Shown here piece by piece: positions 45,908 through 55,726 of a DNA stretch of 64,000 nucleotides. How positions within the stretch are numbered: position 1 is the stretch's first letter; each line of letters starts with the position of its first letter. Both the position numbers and the translations under genes were made by a program. The notes beneath the pieces were generated by a model. That model was not told the origin of the DNA. It did no database searches and saw only the letters and a list, made by a program, of their open reading frames with translations. Source of the stretch: Traorella massiliensis (lineage in GTDB: Bacteria > Bacillota_I > Bacilli_A > Erysipelotrichales > Erysipelotrichaceae); assembly GCF_900104665.1 (NCBI RefSeq), contig NZ_LT629969.1, positions 839,716-903,715 on the forward strand, in the 5' to 3' direction.

Positions 45908-46891
45908 ATGGCTAATAAAACAGAAAGAATAGGGATTAATCATGTTGGAGAGATTGCGGAACGAAACCAATGGATGTTTCGTGAGCAACCGATAAATGAT
46001 ATAGGTATTGATGCTCATATGGAGCTAACAGAACCAACAGGAAAGTCAAAACAGCTTCTCGCTTTACAAATAAAATCAGGAATAAGTTGGTTTAAAGAAA
46101 AAAAAGGTAATTATATTATATTTCGTGACATAGATGAAAGACAGTATAACTATTGGACCATGAACACTTTACCATGCATAATTGTTCTGTACAATCCAGA
46201 TGATAATTTATGTATTTGGCAAAAATTAACTGCTGAAAGCATTGAAAGAACCAATAATGGAAAAGGAAAAGGATTTTTTGTGAAGGTCCCTCTAACTCAA
46301 ATTTTTTTAGATAATGTATCAAATAATAAACTTATTTCTTTAACGAATTTACCGCATCATATTGCTAATTATAATTTTTTGTTATCTCAAAAAAATTTTA
46401 TGAAAATTATTCAAGATGGCGGTCAAATAAAACTACACTCAGAAGAATGGATAAATAAGAGCAACGGAAGAGGAAATATGGAATTTATTGTAAATGATGG
46501 AAAAAGTATTAAAAAGTATTCGTACCCATATTGGTTTCCATTTACACCTTATGTTGAGGTGTTTTCTCGGTTATTTCCTTGGGCAGATTTTGCAGCAGAT
46601 GAAGATTTTTTTTATGAATATGATAGACGTCTTTGGAGAGAGTATCATTGTTATTTTGATAAAGAAATTGGAGAATGGTTGGTTGTAGGTGATGAATTTG
46701 AGGATTTTCGAAAAAAATTAAATCCGATGAGAAGCATCATTCATTCAGGTGAAGTTGCTGAATATATGTTGGATATTAGTTTAAATGAATTAGGGAAATC
46801 ATTTTTAAACGTGGATGAATATGTATCACAAATTCAACCTCATACTGATATAAGACCGAAAGGAGAAGAAAATGAAAGAAATAAAACTTAA
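45908..46891 (+). CDS. DUF4365-like nuclease-fold protein
   Basis: 327 residues from ATG 45908, seven bases after AAGGAG (45895-45900). The N-terminal 150 residues match the DUF4365 pattern: GEIAERNQWMFREQPINDIGIDAHMEL then LLALQIKSG. The D...QxK spacing resembles a PD-(D/E)xK nuclease centre (D in GIDAH, Q and K in LQIKSG). The C-terminal half has no recognised fold and is rich in Trp and Tyr. Its last 20 bases overlap the next gene. DUF4365 proteins are often seen in defence islands; the specific role here is unknown. Confidence 0.7.
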   Translation: MANKTERIGINHVGEIAERNQWMFREQPINDIGIDAHMELTEPTGKSKQLLALQIKSGISWFKEKKGNYIIFRDIDERQYNYWTMNTLPCIIVLYNPDDNLCIWQKLTAESIERTNNGKGKGFFVKVPLTQIFLDNVSNNKLISLTNLPHHIANYNFLLSQKNFMKIIQDGGQIKLHSEEWINKSNGRGNMEFIVNDGKSIKKYSYPYWFPFTPYVEVFSRLFPWADFAADEDFFYEYDRRLWREYHCYFDKEIGEWLVVGDEFEDFRKKLNPMRSIIHSGEVAEYMLDISLNELGKSFLNVDEYVSQIQPHTDIRPKGEENERNKT

Positions 46892-47270
46892 TACAGATGC
46901 AGGAAGAACAAAATCTTTCGATGGATATAGTCTGGATTCCACTGAAAAGTATTTAATTGATATTGAAGAAGAGATGGATTTTCAAATGGCGATAGTAAGG
47001 GCGTTTCATTTTATGGGGCCACCTCCTGCTATTAAAAATTATTATTCTTGGTTATTCGAAAATGGCTTTGATACTGAATCTCCAAATCCTACAAATGTAG
47101 TTGTAGCTAGATATTATGGTGTTAAAGCTCTTTGGAAAACAGATTTTTCACAAGGAATTGTTGTAAAAGCAAAAAATGAGAGTGATTATTTCATAGTTAT
47201 GGAATGTAGTAATAAAAATAAAGGTTATAAGCATACACAAATCATTTTAACTATAGGAGGATGTTACTAA
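46872..47270 (+). CDS. Unknown protein coupled to the DUF4365 gene
   Basis: 132 residues, no membrane segment, no family recognised. It contains FHFMGPPPAIKNYYSWLFENGF and ends in a beta-rich segment, TQIILTIGGCY. The 20-base overlap with the preceding gene and the AAGGAGAAGA ribosome site inside that gene argue for co-expression and perhaps a complex. It could be an immunity or regulatory partner; this cannot be settled from sequence. Confidence 0.65.
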   Translation: MKEIKLNTDAGRTKSFDGYSLDSTEKYLIDIEEEMDFQMAIVRAFHFMGPPPAIKNYYSWLFENGFDTESPNPTNVVVARYYGVKALWKTDFSQGIVVKAKNESDYFIVMECSNKNKGYKHTQIILTIGGCY

Positions 47271-47376
47271 AGTGATGACATATATTGAAAATTTCATAAA
47301 ATATGAAGGAATTAGAGTCTTTACTCATGGAAACAATAAATTATGAGAAAGTGTAATTTGAAATAGAGGTGATTTG

Positions 47377-48702
47377 ATGGTATTTATTCATCATCCAAAT
47401 ATAAGATATAAAGGGATTTCAACGAATTATTCACCGACTATAATGCTTTTACGTTGCACAATAAGGAATTATGCCGATGCATTTGTTGAAAAAGGATTGA
47501 TTAGATTTGGGACTCCAAAGGAATGGCGAAAAATAGATAAAGATGGTCAAGGCGATCAATTAGAGGGCTGCTATTCTGCTGTAGAAAACATAGATGGAGC
47601 TGAAGCATTTTTTTTATCACTGAGAGCTAATTCGTTTTGTGAATATATTGAAGAAGTCGATAAGTTCTGTTTTTTTGACGATGAAATTTTAAATTTGCGT
47701 TCTTTTTGTTTGTATGGACTAAGTAAATCCTTATTTTCAGAAGAATATACAGATCATTTTTTAAATAATCTCAAAAAAGGCGTGATACCTAAAAGTTATT
47801 TTCAAGATTTTACTGAAGTCACTAAAGAGGGGTATGATTCTCTTGATGATGAAGAAAAACCTGTTGATATTTTTATATACAAGCCTAAAGAATTTTTTGA
47901 AAGAATTAGAAAGTCATTGCGTTCTCAAGGAGTATATAATCATGAAATAATCATTAATCCGGTTCATTATGTAGATAGAAGTAAAAATTGGATGTTAGCA
48001 GAACAAGCTCCAAAAGAATTATTTTTTAAACAACTTAGATTTGAACATCAGAGTGAAGTCCGAGTTGTAATAAATACACAAAGAAAAGAGATTTTAGATG
48101 AGTTTGATAAAAATAATGGATTAATCAATATAGGAGATTTATCAGACATTTGCTCTGTTTCTGATTATTACTTTAAGGAGATGAATATTTCTTTAGGAGA
48201 GAGAAGTTTACTTTTTGATTTGCCAAAACCAATTGTTTCTAAAGTTACATTTGATGAAGCGATATCTATTTTATTACAATATTTATGTGATGAAGTACCT
48301 GAGTCTCCTTTATCGATAGATGCTATTAATGATAAGTTAAAGGAGTTCTCTAAATTGTTTGATGAATTATTTAATTGTGATTACACTCCTAAGCAACTAT
48401 TTCTTTATAATCGAAATAATAATCAGACTTATGATTTTTCAAAAAATGTTGAATCAAGACTAATTAAACATAGCAAATATTACTATGAAAAGCACAATTA
48501 TCAGGAATTTTTTAAAGCTAATAAATTGATAACTATATATATACCGACTGCATCATATGCTTGGTGGAATATAGGGGTTTATTATTTTATTGAAAAGGAA
48601 TATTAGAAAATGTTTGAATACTTTGATAGAGCAATTGAACTAGATCCACACAACAAAAAGTATAAATCAGAGTATTCTGACATGCTTAAAATATATAAAT
48701 AG
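47377..48702 (+). pseudogene. DUF2971-like protein with TPR tail, interrupted by amber codon
   Basis: 409 codons run from ATG 47377 (GAGGTGA ribosome site) to TAG 48604-48606. In the same frame after the TAG, sequence continues to 48702 with FEYFDRAIELDPHNKKYKSEY. The junction AWWNIGVYYFIEKEY-stop-KMFEYFDRAIELDP is a textbook TPR repeat split at a position that is often Glu, so one base change (GAG to TAG) would explain it. The N-terminal part (FVEKGLIRFGTPKEWRKID, later RFEHQSEVRVVI) resembles DUF2971-type proteins of unknown function. The truncated 409-residue protein may still be made. Confidence 0.65.
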
Positions 48703-48973
48703 TGCATCATTGATATTATTTAAAATCATATTTGATATAAGAAAATGTATTTTAAAATACGGTTAGTTTAATTTGGAAATTTACAAGAGTTCTTTTTAAA
48801 AAACTTAATTTGGAATAATATGATTAAAAATTATTGAGCACCGTATTCGAGAATAGATGTTACGTAAGAATGTCTCAGATATATAATTTGGTTTAAAATA
48901 ATGAATAATTTAGTAGCTTAACTTATATTTATATGATTAGCGAAAAAAGAAAGGAAAAATAGAAGGGAACATT

Positions 48974-50896
48974 ATGATTATATCTGAATTAAAAATATAT
49001 AATTTCCGTAGATTTAAATCTAAAGATGGTCTTCCAGGATTGCATATTACTTTTCATAAAGGATTAAATGCTTTGATAGGAGAAAATGATTCAGGAAAAA
49101 CTGCAGTAATTGATGCACTCAAGCTAGTTTTGTTAACTCAAAGTAATGAATATATTAGGCCTATGGATGATAATTTTTATAAGTCTACCCATGGAGAGGA
49201 GTGTAGCGAATTTAAAATTGATTGTAGAATTACGAATTTTACTCAAAATGAAGCAAAAAACTTTATCGAGTATTTAAAATTTGAAAAGAATGGCGAAAAA
49301 GTGGAATACATACTTGAACTTCATTATCGTGCATGGAAAGAAGGCCATAAAATATTTCAGGAATTACGGGTAGGGGATGTAGATGACAGTGTTTCAATTG
49401 ATGGAAAAGCAAGAGATTTGTTGAAAGCGGTCTACTTAAAACCACTTAGGGACGCTAAACGTGAAATGAGTTCTGGACGAGGTTCCAGAATTTCACAAAT
49501 ACTTCTTAGCCACCCCGTTTTCAAAGGCAAAAAAGAACATGCTATCAAAGATATTTTTCAAGAAGCGAATACGCAGATAGAGGAATATTTCACGAATGAT
49601 CCTGAGGGAAAGTGTATTCTTCAAACAATCTGTAATAATTTAGAATTGTTTAATGACAGAGGACAAGCCAGTAACGCAGAGTTTAAGACATCAGATATTC
49701 AATTAAAGTCTATACTTGAATCTCTGTCCTTGAATGCTCCAGAGATAAATCCAGGTTTGGGAGAATTAAATCTGTTATTTATTGCAGCAGAACTATTACT
49801 GCTTAAGGATGATAACGATGGTGGCATGAAATTGGCTCTTATTGAGGAATTGGAAGCACATCTTCATCCACAGGCTCAACTTCGATTAATCAATTATCTT
49901 CAAAACGAATATAACGAGAATGATGTTCAGATTATTATATCTACACATAGTCCAATACTTGCTTCAAAAATCAATCTTAAAAATTTGATATTAATGAAAG
50001 ATGGTGCTGGTTATGATTTGGCTGAGGGAAAAACAGGGCTTCAAAAAGGGGATTATTTGTTTCTTCAGCGTTTTCTCGATTCAACAAAAGCTAACTTATT
50101 TTTTGCTAAGGGCATTATAATGGTAGAAGGTGACGCTGAGAATATACTTATTCCTGTAATTGCTGATATTTTAGGTTATCCGTTAGAAAAATACGGGATA
50201 TCCATTGTAAATGTTGGAAGTACTGCATTCCTTAGATACAGTAGGATTATGGTAAGAGAAGATGGACAAACAATTAATATTCCAGTTTCTGTGATTACAG
50301 ATTGTGATGTAAAACCATATGATGTTGACCCAGTAACAAAGAGAAAAACGTTCAATGAAAAAATAATTGAATCTGAGCAAAACGAAAAAGAGAAAAATGA
50401 AAAATACACCGAAGGATCAGTCCACGGATTTACTTCACCTAGATGGACGTTGGAATATTGTATTGCTATGAGTAGTCTTTCAGAAGACTTCCATAAAGCG
50501 GTTCATTACGGAAAGAAAATTTTGAATGCACGAGAACACATTTCACTTACTGATAAAAAAATCACTGAAGCAAACAAAATAGTTGAAGAAGAAAAAAAGC
50601 AGTGGCATGATTTATCTCAGGCAGAAAAAGCATATGAAATTTACAATTTAATGCTCAATGGGGATGGGAAAAGTAGCTTAAAAGCAATCGTTTCTCAATG
50701 TTTAGCATCAATCTTACGTTGGAGAATATCTGTTATTCCAAGCGAACTATCGCAAGAGAAGATGTTTGATCTTGATTTGTATAGTTTAAAGAAAGATGAG
50801 GAAAAGAGATTAGAGTTGAAAACTAAAATTGAAGAAGATCAATTCTTAAGCTATATTGTGAAAGCTATCAAATATGCTGCAGGAGAAAGAGATTAA
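48974..50896 (+). CDS. OLD-family ATPase/TOPRIM nuclease (GajA-like)
   Basis: 640 residues. Walker A is GENDSGKT (residues 36-43); the signature region is near PGLGELNLLFIAAELLLL, Walker B is LIEELEAHLHP, and the H-loop is IISTHSPILAS. A TOPRIM domain follows with E385 in VEGDAEN and the acidic pair in VITDCDVKP. The order ATPase then TOPRIM defines OLD nucleases. Adjacent to a UvrD-like helicase it forms the gene pair of Gabija anti-phage systems. It is longer than the classic GajA of about 580 residues, so a related class 2 OLD system is possible. Confidence 0.85.
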   Translation: MIISELKIYNFRRFKSKDGLPGLHITFHKGLNALIGENDSGKTAVIDALKLVLLTQSNEYIRPMDDNFYKSTHGEECSEFKIDCRITNFTQNEAKNFIEYLKFEKNGEKVEYILELHYRAWKEGHKIFQELRVGDVDDSVSIDGKARDLLKAVYLKPLRDAKREMSSGRGSRISQILLSHPVFKGKKEHAIKDIFQEANTQIEEYFTNDPEGKCILQTICNNLELFNDRGQASNAEFKTSDIQLKSILESLSLNAPEINPGLGELNLLFIAAELLLLKDDNDGGMKLALIEELEAHLHPQAQLRLINYLQNEYNENDVQIIISTHSPILASKINLKNLILMKDGAGYDLAEGKTGLQKGDYLFLQRFLDSTKANLFFAKGIIMVEGDAENILIPVIADILGYPLEKYGISIVNVGSTAFLRYSRIMVREDGQTINIPVSVITDCDVKPYDVDPVTKRKTFNEKIIESEQNEKEKNEKYTEGSVHGFTSPRWTLEYCIAMSSLSEDFHKAVHYGKKILNAREHISLTDKKITEANKIVEEEKKQWHDLSQAEKAYEIYNLMLNGDGKSSLKAIVSQCLASILRWRISVIPSELSQEKMFDLDLYSLKKDEEKRLELKTKIEEDQFLSYIVKAIKYAAGERD

Positions 50897-50912
50897 AAAG
50901 GAGAATTCTACT

Positions 50913-52826
50913 ATGGAATTGGAAATTTCTGATAAAGATATTGAATCAATTGAGAATCTTCTTTTGCCAGAAGGAGCACACTTTCAAGAAGATGCAAGAA
51001 ATGTTATTCGTTGTTGGCATTCCACCGATATATCTGCTTGCCCGGGAAGTGGTAAAACAACTGTCCTTCTTGCAAAATTGAAACTATTGAGTGATCGGAT
51101 GCCATTTGAAAAAGGTGCAGGAATTTGTGTTCTATCTCACACTAATGTTGCTGTAGAGGAAATAAAAAAACGTCTATCAAGTTATGCTGATAAACTTTTT
51201 AGCTATCCAAATTATATCGGAACGATTCAATCATTTGTTGATAAATTTGTTACTATGCCATATTTGAGAAATATTTCTGGTCGTAATGTACAAGTGGTTG
51301 ACAATCATACTTATGCGCAGCATATGCTAGACAGGATGCAAAACATCAAGAAGTATAATGCTCTTGATTATTTAATAAAGAATAGATTTAAAACTGGTGG
51401 TCAATTTAATAATCTACTCGAATATATACAGGAATTTTATATACGTGATGATGGAGCTCTTTGTGTAGGTAAGCAAAAAAATGCGTTAGCTCTTGGAGAT
51501 AAACCTTCTACTAAACAGTACAAAGACTTAATTATTGATCTTTTAAAATACGAAGGTATAATACGATACAAAGATGCATATTTATATGCTAATCAGGCTG
51601 TAAGTGTTCTATCTGAAACGTATCAAGATTTATTTTCATTACGTTTCCAGTATGTCTTTATTGATGAATATCAAGATTGTGATATTATTCAACGACAAGT
51701 CATCTCTGCAATATTTAACCCACAAAAATGTACATTAATCAAAATAGGAGATCCAGATCAAGCTATTTATAATTCTTCAAAAGTCAAAGTGTCAGATTGG
51801 GTGCCACAGGACGGTTTTTTGCCGATACAAACTTCTTGTAGATATAGCCAGGAAATTGCAGATGTGATATGTAAATTAAAGAAATCCGATGAAACTATCA
51901 TTACATCTGTAGGCAATACAGGATTAAAGCCAATATTACTTGTCTTTGATCCTGATAAAATTGACAGAGTAATTAGCGAATTCATAGGTGTTTTAGAGAG
52001 CCATGGTCTTTATGATAATAAAGCTATATATAAAGCTATTGGTGCTATTAGAAATAAAGACTCCCCAGGACTTAAAATAGGAAGCTATTGGACAGAATTT
52101 GATAGTTCCGTTAAAAATCAAGCAAAACACAAGTATTGGAAATTAATAGATGATATTGCTACAAATTTATTAGAGGGTAATTTGTATAAAGTAGAATATA
52201 CTGTTCGTGAAATTTTATGTTGCATATTTCATTATATAAAAATTAAATCTCCAAGTTCGGGCAGAGAATATTCTGTGTATACAATAAGAAGAAAGCTTAC
52301 TAATGAATATAGAGAAGAATATAGCCAGTGGATTTATGAATTGTCTAGGATTCAGAATTTTGATAGGGAGAATATTGACTCTCTGATGCGTCAAAATATA
52401 AATAAAATTTTGAAAGTTAAGAATCCAGATATAGATGATTTTTTTGCTTTGCTACCAGAGGCTTTTCTTGATGAAAATGCCGCTGGAAATCAGGTGCAAA
52501 AGTCGGAAAAAAACATATATATTGATCCAATAAGAGGACGTAGAATAGAATTTGATACTATTCATGGAGTAAAAGGTGAAACACATGATGCAACTCTTTA
52601 TCTTGAAACCGACAGACAAGGATCATCTGACTTAAATAGAATTCTTCCATATTTTGGTGTAGGCAAATGCGGTGATTCGGAGTTGTTTGAGTATAGTCGA
52701 AAGCTTGCTTATGTTGGCATGAGTAGAGCAAAGAAACTGTTATGTGTTGCAATGCAAGCTAAAACTTATGAAAAAAGTCAAGAAGTATTCAAGGATGATT
52801 GGGAAATTATTGATTTGAGAAAATAA
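50913..52826 (+). CDS. UvrD/PcrA-like helicase (GajB-like)
   Basis: 637 residues from ATG 50913, preceded by AAAAGGAG, 16 bases after the OLD gene; a farther in-frame start at 50874 lies within that gene. Motif I is CPGSGKT with K48, motif II is YVFIDEYQDCD, motif III GDPDQAIYN, and motifs V-VI are TIHGVKGETHDA and AYVGMSRAKKLL. It is a superfamily 1A helicase. In Gabija, GajB joins GajA and responds to nucleic acid ends made by the nuclease. Length is above the classic GajB of about 490. Confidence 0.85.
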   Translation: MELEISDKDIESIENLLLPEGAHFQEDARNVIRCWHSTDISACPGSGKTTVLLAKLKLLSDRMPFEKGAGICVLSHTNVAVEEIKKRLSSYADKLFSYPNYIGTIQSFVDKFVTMPYLRNISGRNVQVVDNHTYAQHMLDRMQNIKKYNALDYLIKNRFKTGGQFNNLLEYIQEFYIRDDGALCVGKQKNALALGDKPSTKQYKDLIIDLLKYEGIIRYKDAYLYANQAVSVLSETYQDLFSLRFQYVFIDEYQDCDIIQRQVISAIFNPQKCTLIKIGDPDQAIYNSSKVKVSDWVPQDGFLPIQTSCRYSQEIADVICKLKKSDETIITSVGNTGLKPILLVFDPDKIDRVISEFIGVLESHGLYDNKAIYKAIGAIRNKDSPGLKIGSYWTEFDSSVKNQAKHKYWKLIDDIATNLLEGNLYKVEYTVREILCCIFHYIKIKSPSSGREYSVYTIRRKLTNEYREEYSQWIYELSRIQNFDRENIDSLMRQNINKILKVKNPDIDDFFALLPEAFLDENAAGNQVQKSEKNIYIDPIRGRRIEFDTIHGVKGETHDATLYLETDRQGSSDLNRILPYFGVGKCGDSELFEYSRKLAYVGMSRAKKLLCVAMQAKTYEKSQEVFKDDWEIIDLRK

Positions 52827-53055
52827 GTATTTGTTCGTGTTAAAGCATAGCATAATTATGTGATACGGAATGATTTACAAAATAGAAATTTTGAAGGTAG
52901 CTGAATGACAAATAACTTTGAAGGCATATATACTTGATACCATTGTGCTACCAAAATATAAATATATGTATAATAGGTTGAATAAGATACATAAAATTAG
53001 AGTTTTTCTTGATATATATGTTAACAAATATGTTCATTATAATCATTTCGTTTCG

Positions 53056-53066
53056 GAGTTCGAATA
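53056..53066. repeat. Putative island attachment core (right copy)
   Basis: GAGTTCGAATA, identical to 38878-38888 and one base from the guaA 3' end (35613-35623). Confidence 0.65.
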
Positions 53067-53112
53067 AATGAATTGTACCCGGTGGCTTGCAGGTTGTATA
53101 TAAAATAATAAG

Positions 53113-53148
53113 ATCTCTTTACTGAAATAAAGGTAAAGAGATTTTTTT
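53113..53148 (+). terminator. Terminator
   Basis: ATCTCTTTAC (53113-53122)/GTAAAGAGAT (53133-53142), ten-base stem, then a T-run. Confidence 0.8.
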
Positions 53149-53398
53149 AATGAAAGTAGGGTAACCTACTTCTTTTAATTTGATCATTTACATTTTAATT
53201 TAGTGATTTATCTTGAAAATGACTAAATTAAAGTAAGAGCTTGATAAAAAAATTTTAAAAGTGAAAGAAAAGTATATAAATGACCATAAATAAAATATAT
53301 AATTATAAATAGTATAGGGGGAATGGAATTTGTGAAGATGGAAAAAAATAATATAGGTTGAACTTCAAATATTATAGAATATAGAGGGAGGATGTTTC

Positions 53399-53713
53399 AT
53401 GCAAAAAGCGATAAAAGAAATCATAGAGTTTAATAAAGAAAGAGAGTGGGATCAATTTCATTCACCTGAAAATTTAGCAAAATCTATTGTCATAGAAGCA
53501 GTAGAATTATTGGAATGCTTTCAATGGAATAATAACTATGATAAAGAAAAAGTGTGTGAAGAATTAGCCGATGTAGTGAATTATTGCATTGTAATGGCTA
53601 ATCAATTGCAAGTGGATTTAGAAACAATAGTGTTAGATAAATTAGAGAAAAATCGTCAAAAATATCCAGTCGAAAAAGCAAAAGGAAATTCAAAGAAGTA
53701 TAACGAATTATGA
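53399..53713 (+). CDS. MazG-like nucleotide pyrophosphohydrolase
   Basis: 104 residues. The MazG metal-binding helices are visible: the first Glu cluster in IVIEAVELLECFQW and the second in EELADVVNYCI (E-x-x-E and E-x-x-D pattern). It would hydrolyse nucleoside triphosphates to monophosphates. The ribosome site is GAGGGAGG. It overlaps the following gene by four bases (ATGA). Association with a DUF2075 helicase gene recurs in Firmicutes and suggests a defence or stress role. Confidence 0.85.
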   Translation: MQKAIKEIIEFNKEREWDQFHSPENLAKSIVIEAVELLECFQWNNNYDKEKVCEELADVVNYCIVMANQLQVDLETIVLDKLEKNRQKYPVEKAKGNSKKYNEL

Positions 53714-55564
53714 TTGTATACCAAGAAACAAAAAAGAAATTTTTAAATGATGTTAGACTGGATTTGATTGAAGAGAAAATTGAAAGAAAAGTACTTGAAA
53801 GATTACACAAAAAAACTGCACATAATGAATTTTTATCTTGGATGAATTCGATGCAATACATGTATAAAGTTTTAGAGGAAAAAAGTATTCCAGATGATAG
53901 TGTAATTGCAATAGAGTATAGGATACCTAATTCAAATAAGCGAGTAGACTTCATAATTAGCGGTGAGGATGGATTAGGACGAGAAAGTGCGGTTATTATA
54001 GAACTGAAACAGTGGCAAAAATTAGAAAAAGTGGACTCCAAAGAAGCGGTTGTCAAAACTCATTTACAAGGAAGAATGGTGGAGACAACGCACCCTTCTT
54101 ATCAGGCTTGGTTTTACGTAAGTATGATCGAAGACTATAATGAAGATGTTAGAAAATATAAAATCAATTTACAACCATGCGCTTATTTACACAATTATAG
54201 ACTTCAAGAGCATGATGACTTAACAGATTCATGTTATGAATATTATATTGATAAGGCACCAGTATTCACCAGAGGAGATACAGATAAATTAGCAAAGTTT
54301 ATTTCAAAATATATAAAAAAAAGGGAATCCTGATGTACTTTATCATATCGAACAAGGAAGAATTGTTCCTAGTAAATCTTTACAAGATAGTTTATCATCT
54401 ATGTTAAAAGGTAATAGAGAATTTACATTGATTGATGAACAAAAAGTAGTGTTTGAAAGAGCGTTAGAAATTGTAAGAAATCAAAACAAGAAAAAAGTAT
54501 ATATAATTCATGGAGGTCCGGGTACTGGAAAAACGGTTTTAGCAATAAATATGCTTGTTGCAATATTGAACATGAATCAAAATGTCATGTATGTAACAAA
54601 AAATTCTGCACCGAGAGAAGTTTATCGCAAAAAACTAACTGAAGGAAAATATCGAAAAGCATATATAGATAATCTATTTAAAGGATCAGGAGCTTTTACA
54701 GAAGCTATATCAGATGATTTTGATTGTTTAATTGTCGATGAGGCCCATCGGTTGAACGAAAAATCTGGAATGTTTCAAAATTTAGGGGAAAACCAAATAA
54801 AAGAAATTATAAATGCAGCGAAAACAAATATATTCTTTGTTGATGATTTTCAAATCGTAACTACTAAAGATATCGGATGTACGAATGAAATAAAAAAATG
54901 GTGTCGTTTCTTTGATGCTCAAGTATATGAAGATACACTGATATCACAATTTAGATGCAATGGTAGTGACTCTTATCTTTCATGGATAGATAATGTCTTG
55001 GAAATCAATCCAGAAGCAACAGATGACTTTGATTGTGATTATGATATTCGCATTTGTGATACTCCAGATGAAGTAAGACAATTAATTTTAGAGAAAAATA
55101 AAATTAATAATAAATCGAGAATGGTTGCTGGTTATTGTTGGAAATGGATTAAAGAAGGAAAAAATGATAGTCATGTTCATGATATACAAATTGGAGATTT
55201 TGGAATGTCATGGAATCTTGGATCTTCTTCAACATGGGCCATCGATCCTGAATCTGTAAATGAAATAGGCTGTATTCACACATGTCAAGGGCTTGAGTTT
55301 GATTATGTTGGCGTTATTATTGGTGAAGATATGCGATATGACAATGGTATCATTACTGATTTTATGAAAAGGGCTAGTACAGATCAATCTATTAAAGGCT
55401 TGAAAGGTTTATATAAGAAAGATAAAGATAAAGCTAAAGATATTGCAGATAAAATTATAAAAAATACATATAGAACATTATTAACAAGAGGTCAAAAAGG
55501 ATGTTATATCTATTGTGTTGATGAGAATTTAAAATTGTATTTAAAAGAAAGATTAATGAAATAA
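53710..55564 (+). pseudogene. DUF2075 (Schlafen-like) helicase with N-terminal nuclease-like domain, frameshifted
   Basis: Two frames make up one gene. The first (53710-54333, 207 codons) holds a domain with RVDFIISGEDG and AVIIELKQW, a D...ExK nuclease-like arrangement, and ends at TGA just after a run of eight A (54315-54322). The second is open without a break from the A run to 55564 and encodes LYHIEQGRIVPSKSLQDS, Walker A GGPGTGKT, Walker B LIVDEAHRL and the DUF2075 helicase core. Losing one A would join them into about 617 residues, the normal DUF2075 size. It could be a real inactivation, a phase-variable tract or a sequencing error. Confidence 0.82.
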
Positions 55565-55726
55565 AATTTGTGTGGATTAGAATTTGTGGGATAAATTTTG
55601 AATCGTTAATCGATAATATTGAAAAACAAATTATAGTTTAAAAATAAATCCTACCATATTCTAACAAAATAGATTATAATAGTGAGGCGCATAATAAAAT
55701 GCAATTCATTAGAAAGAGGGTATGAT

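Larger units (their letters stand above)
52827..53398. other. Gene-free stretch containing the right attachment-like core
   Basis: 570 bases without a credible gene. It holds the att core (53056-53066), a 25-bp block shared with 39023-39047 (53071-53095), a strong terminator (53113-53148), a shorter hairpin AAGTAGG-GTAA-CCTACTT (53154-53171), and an 11-bp inverted repeat TTTAATTTAGT/ACTAAATTAAA (53194-53232). Confidence 0.6.

Noticed and set aside
35624-53399. CRISPR array in the accessory region
   Set aside because: No regularly spaced direct repeats of 24-40 bases were seen; the repeats present are att-like 11-mers, IS copies and isolated hairpins.
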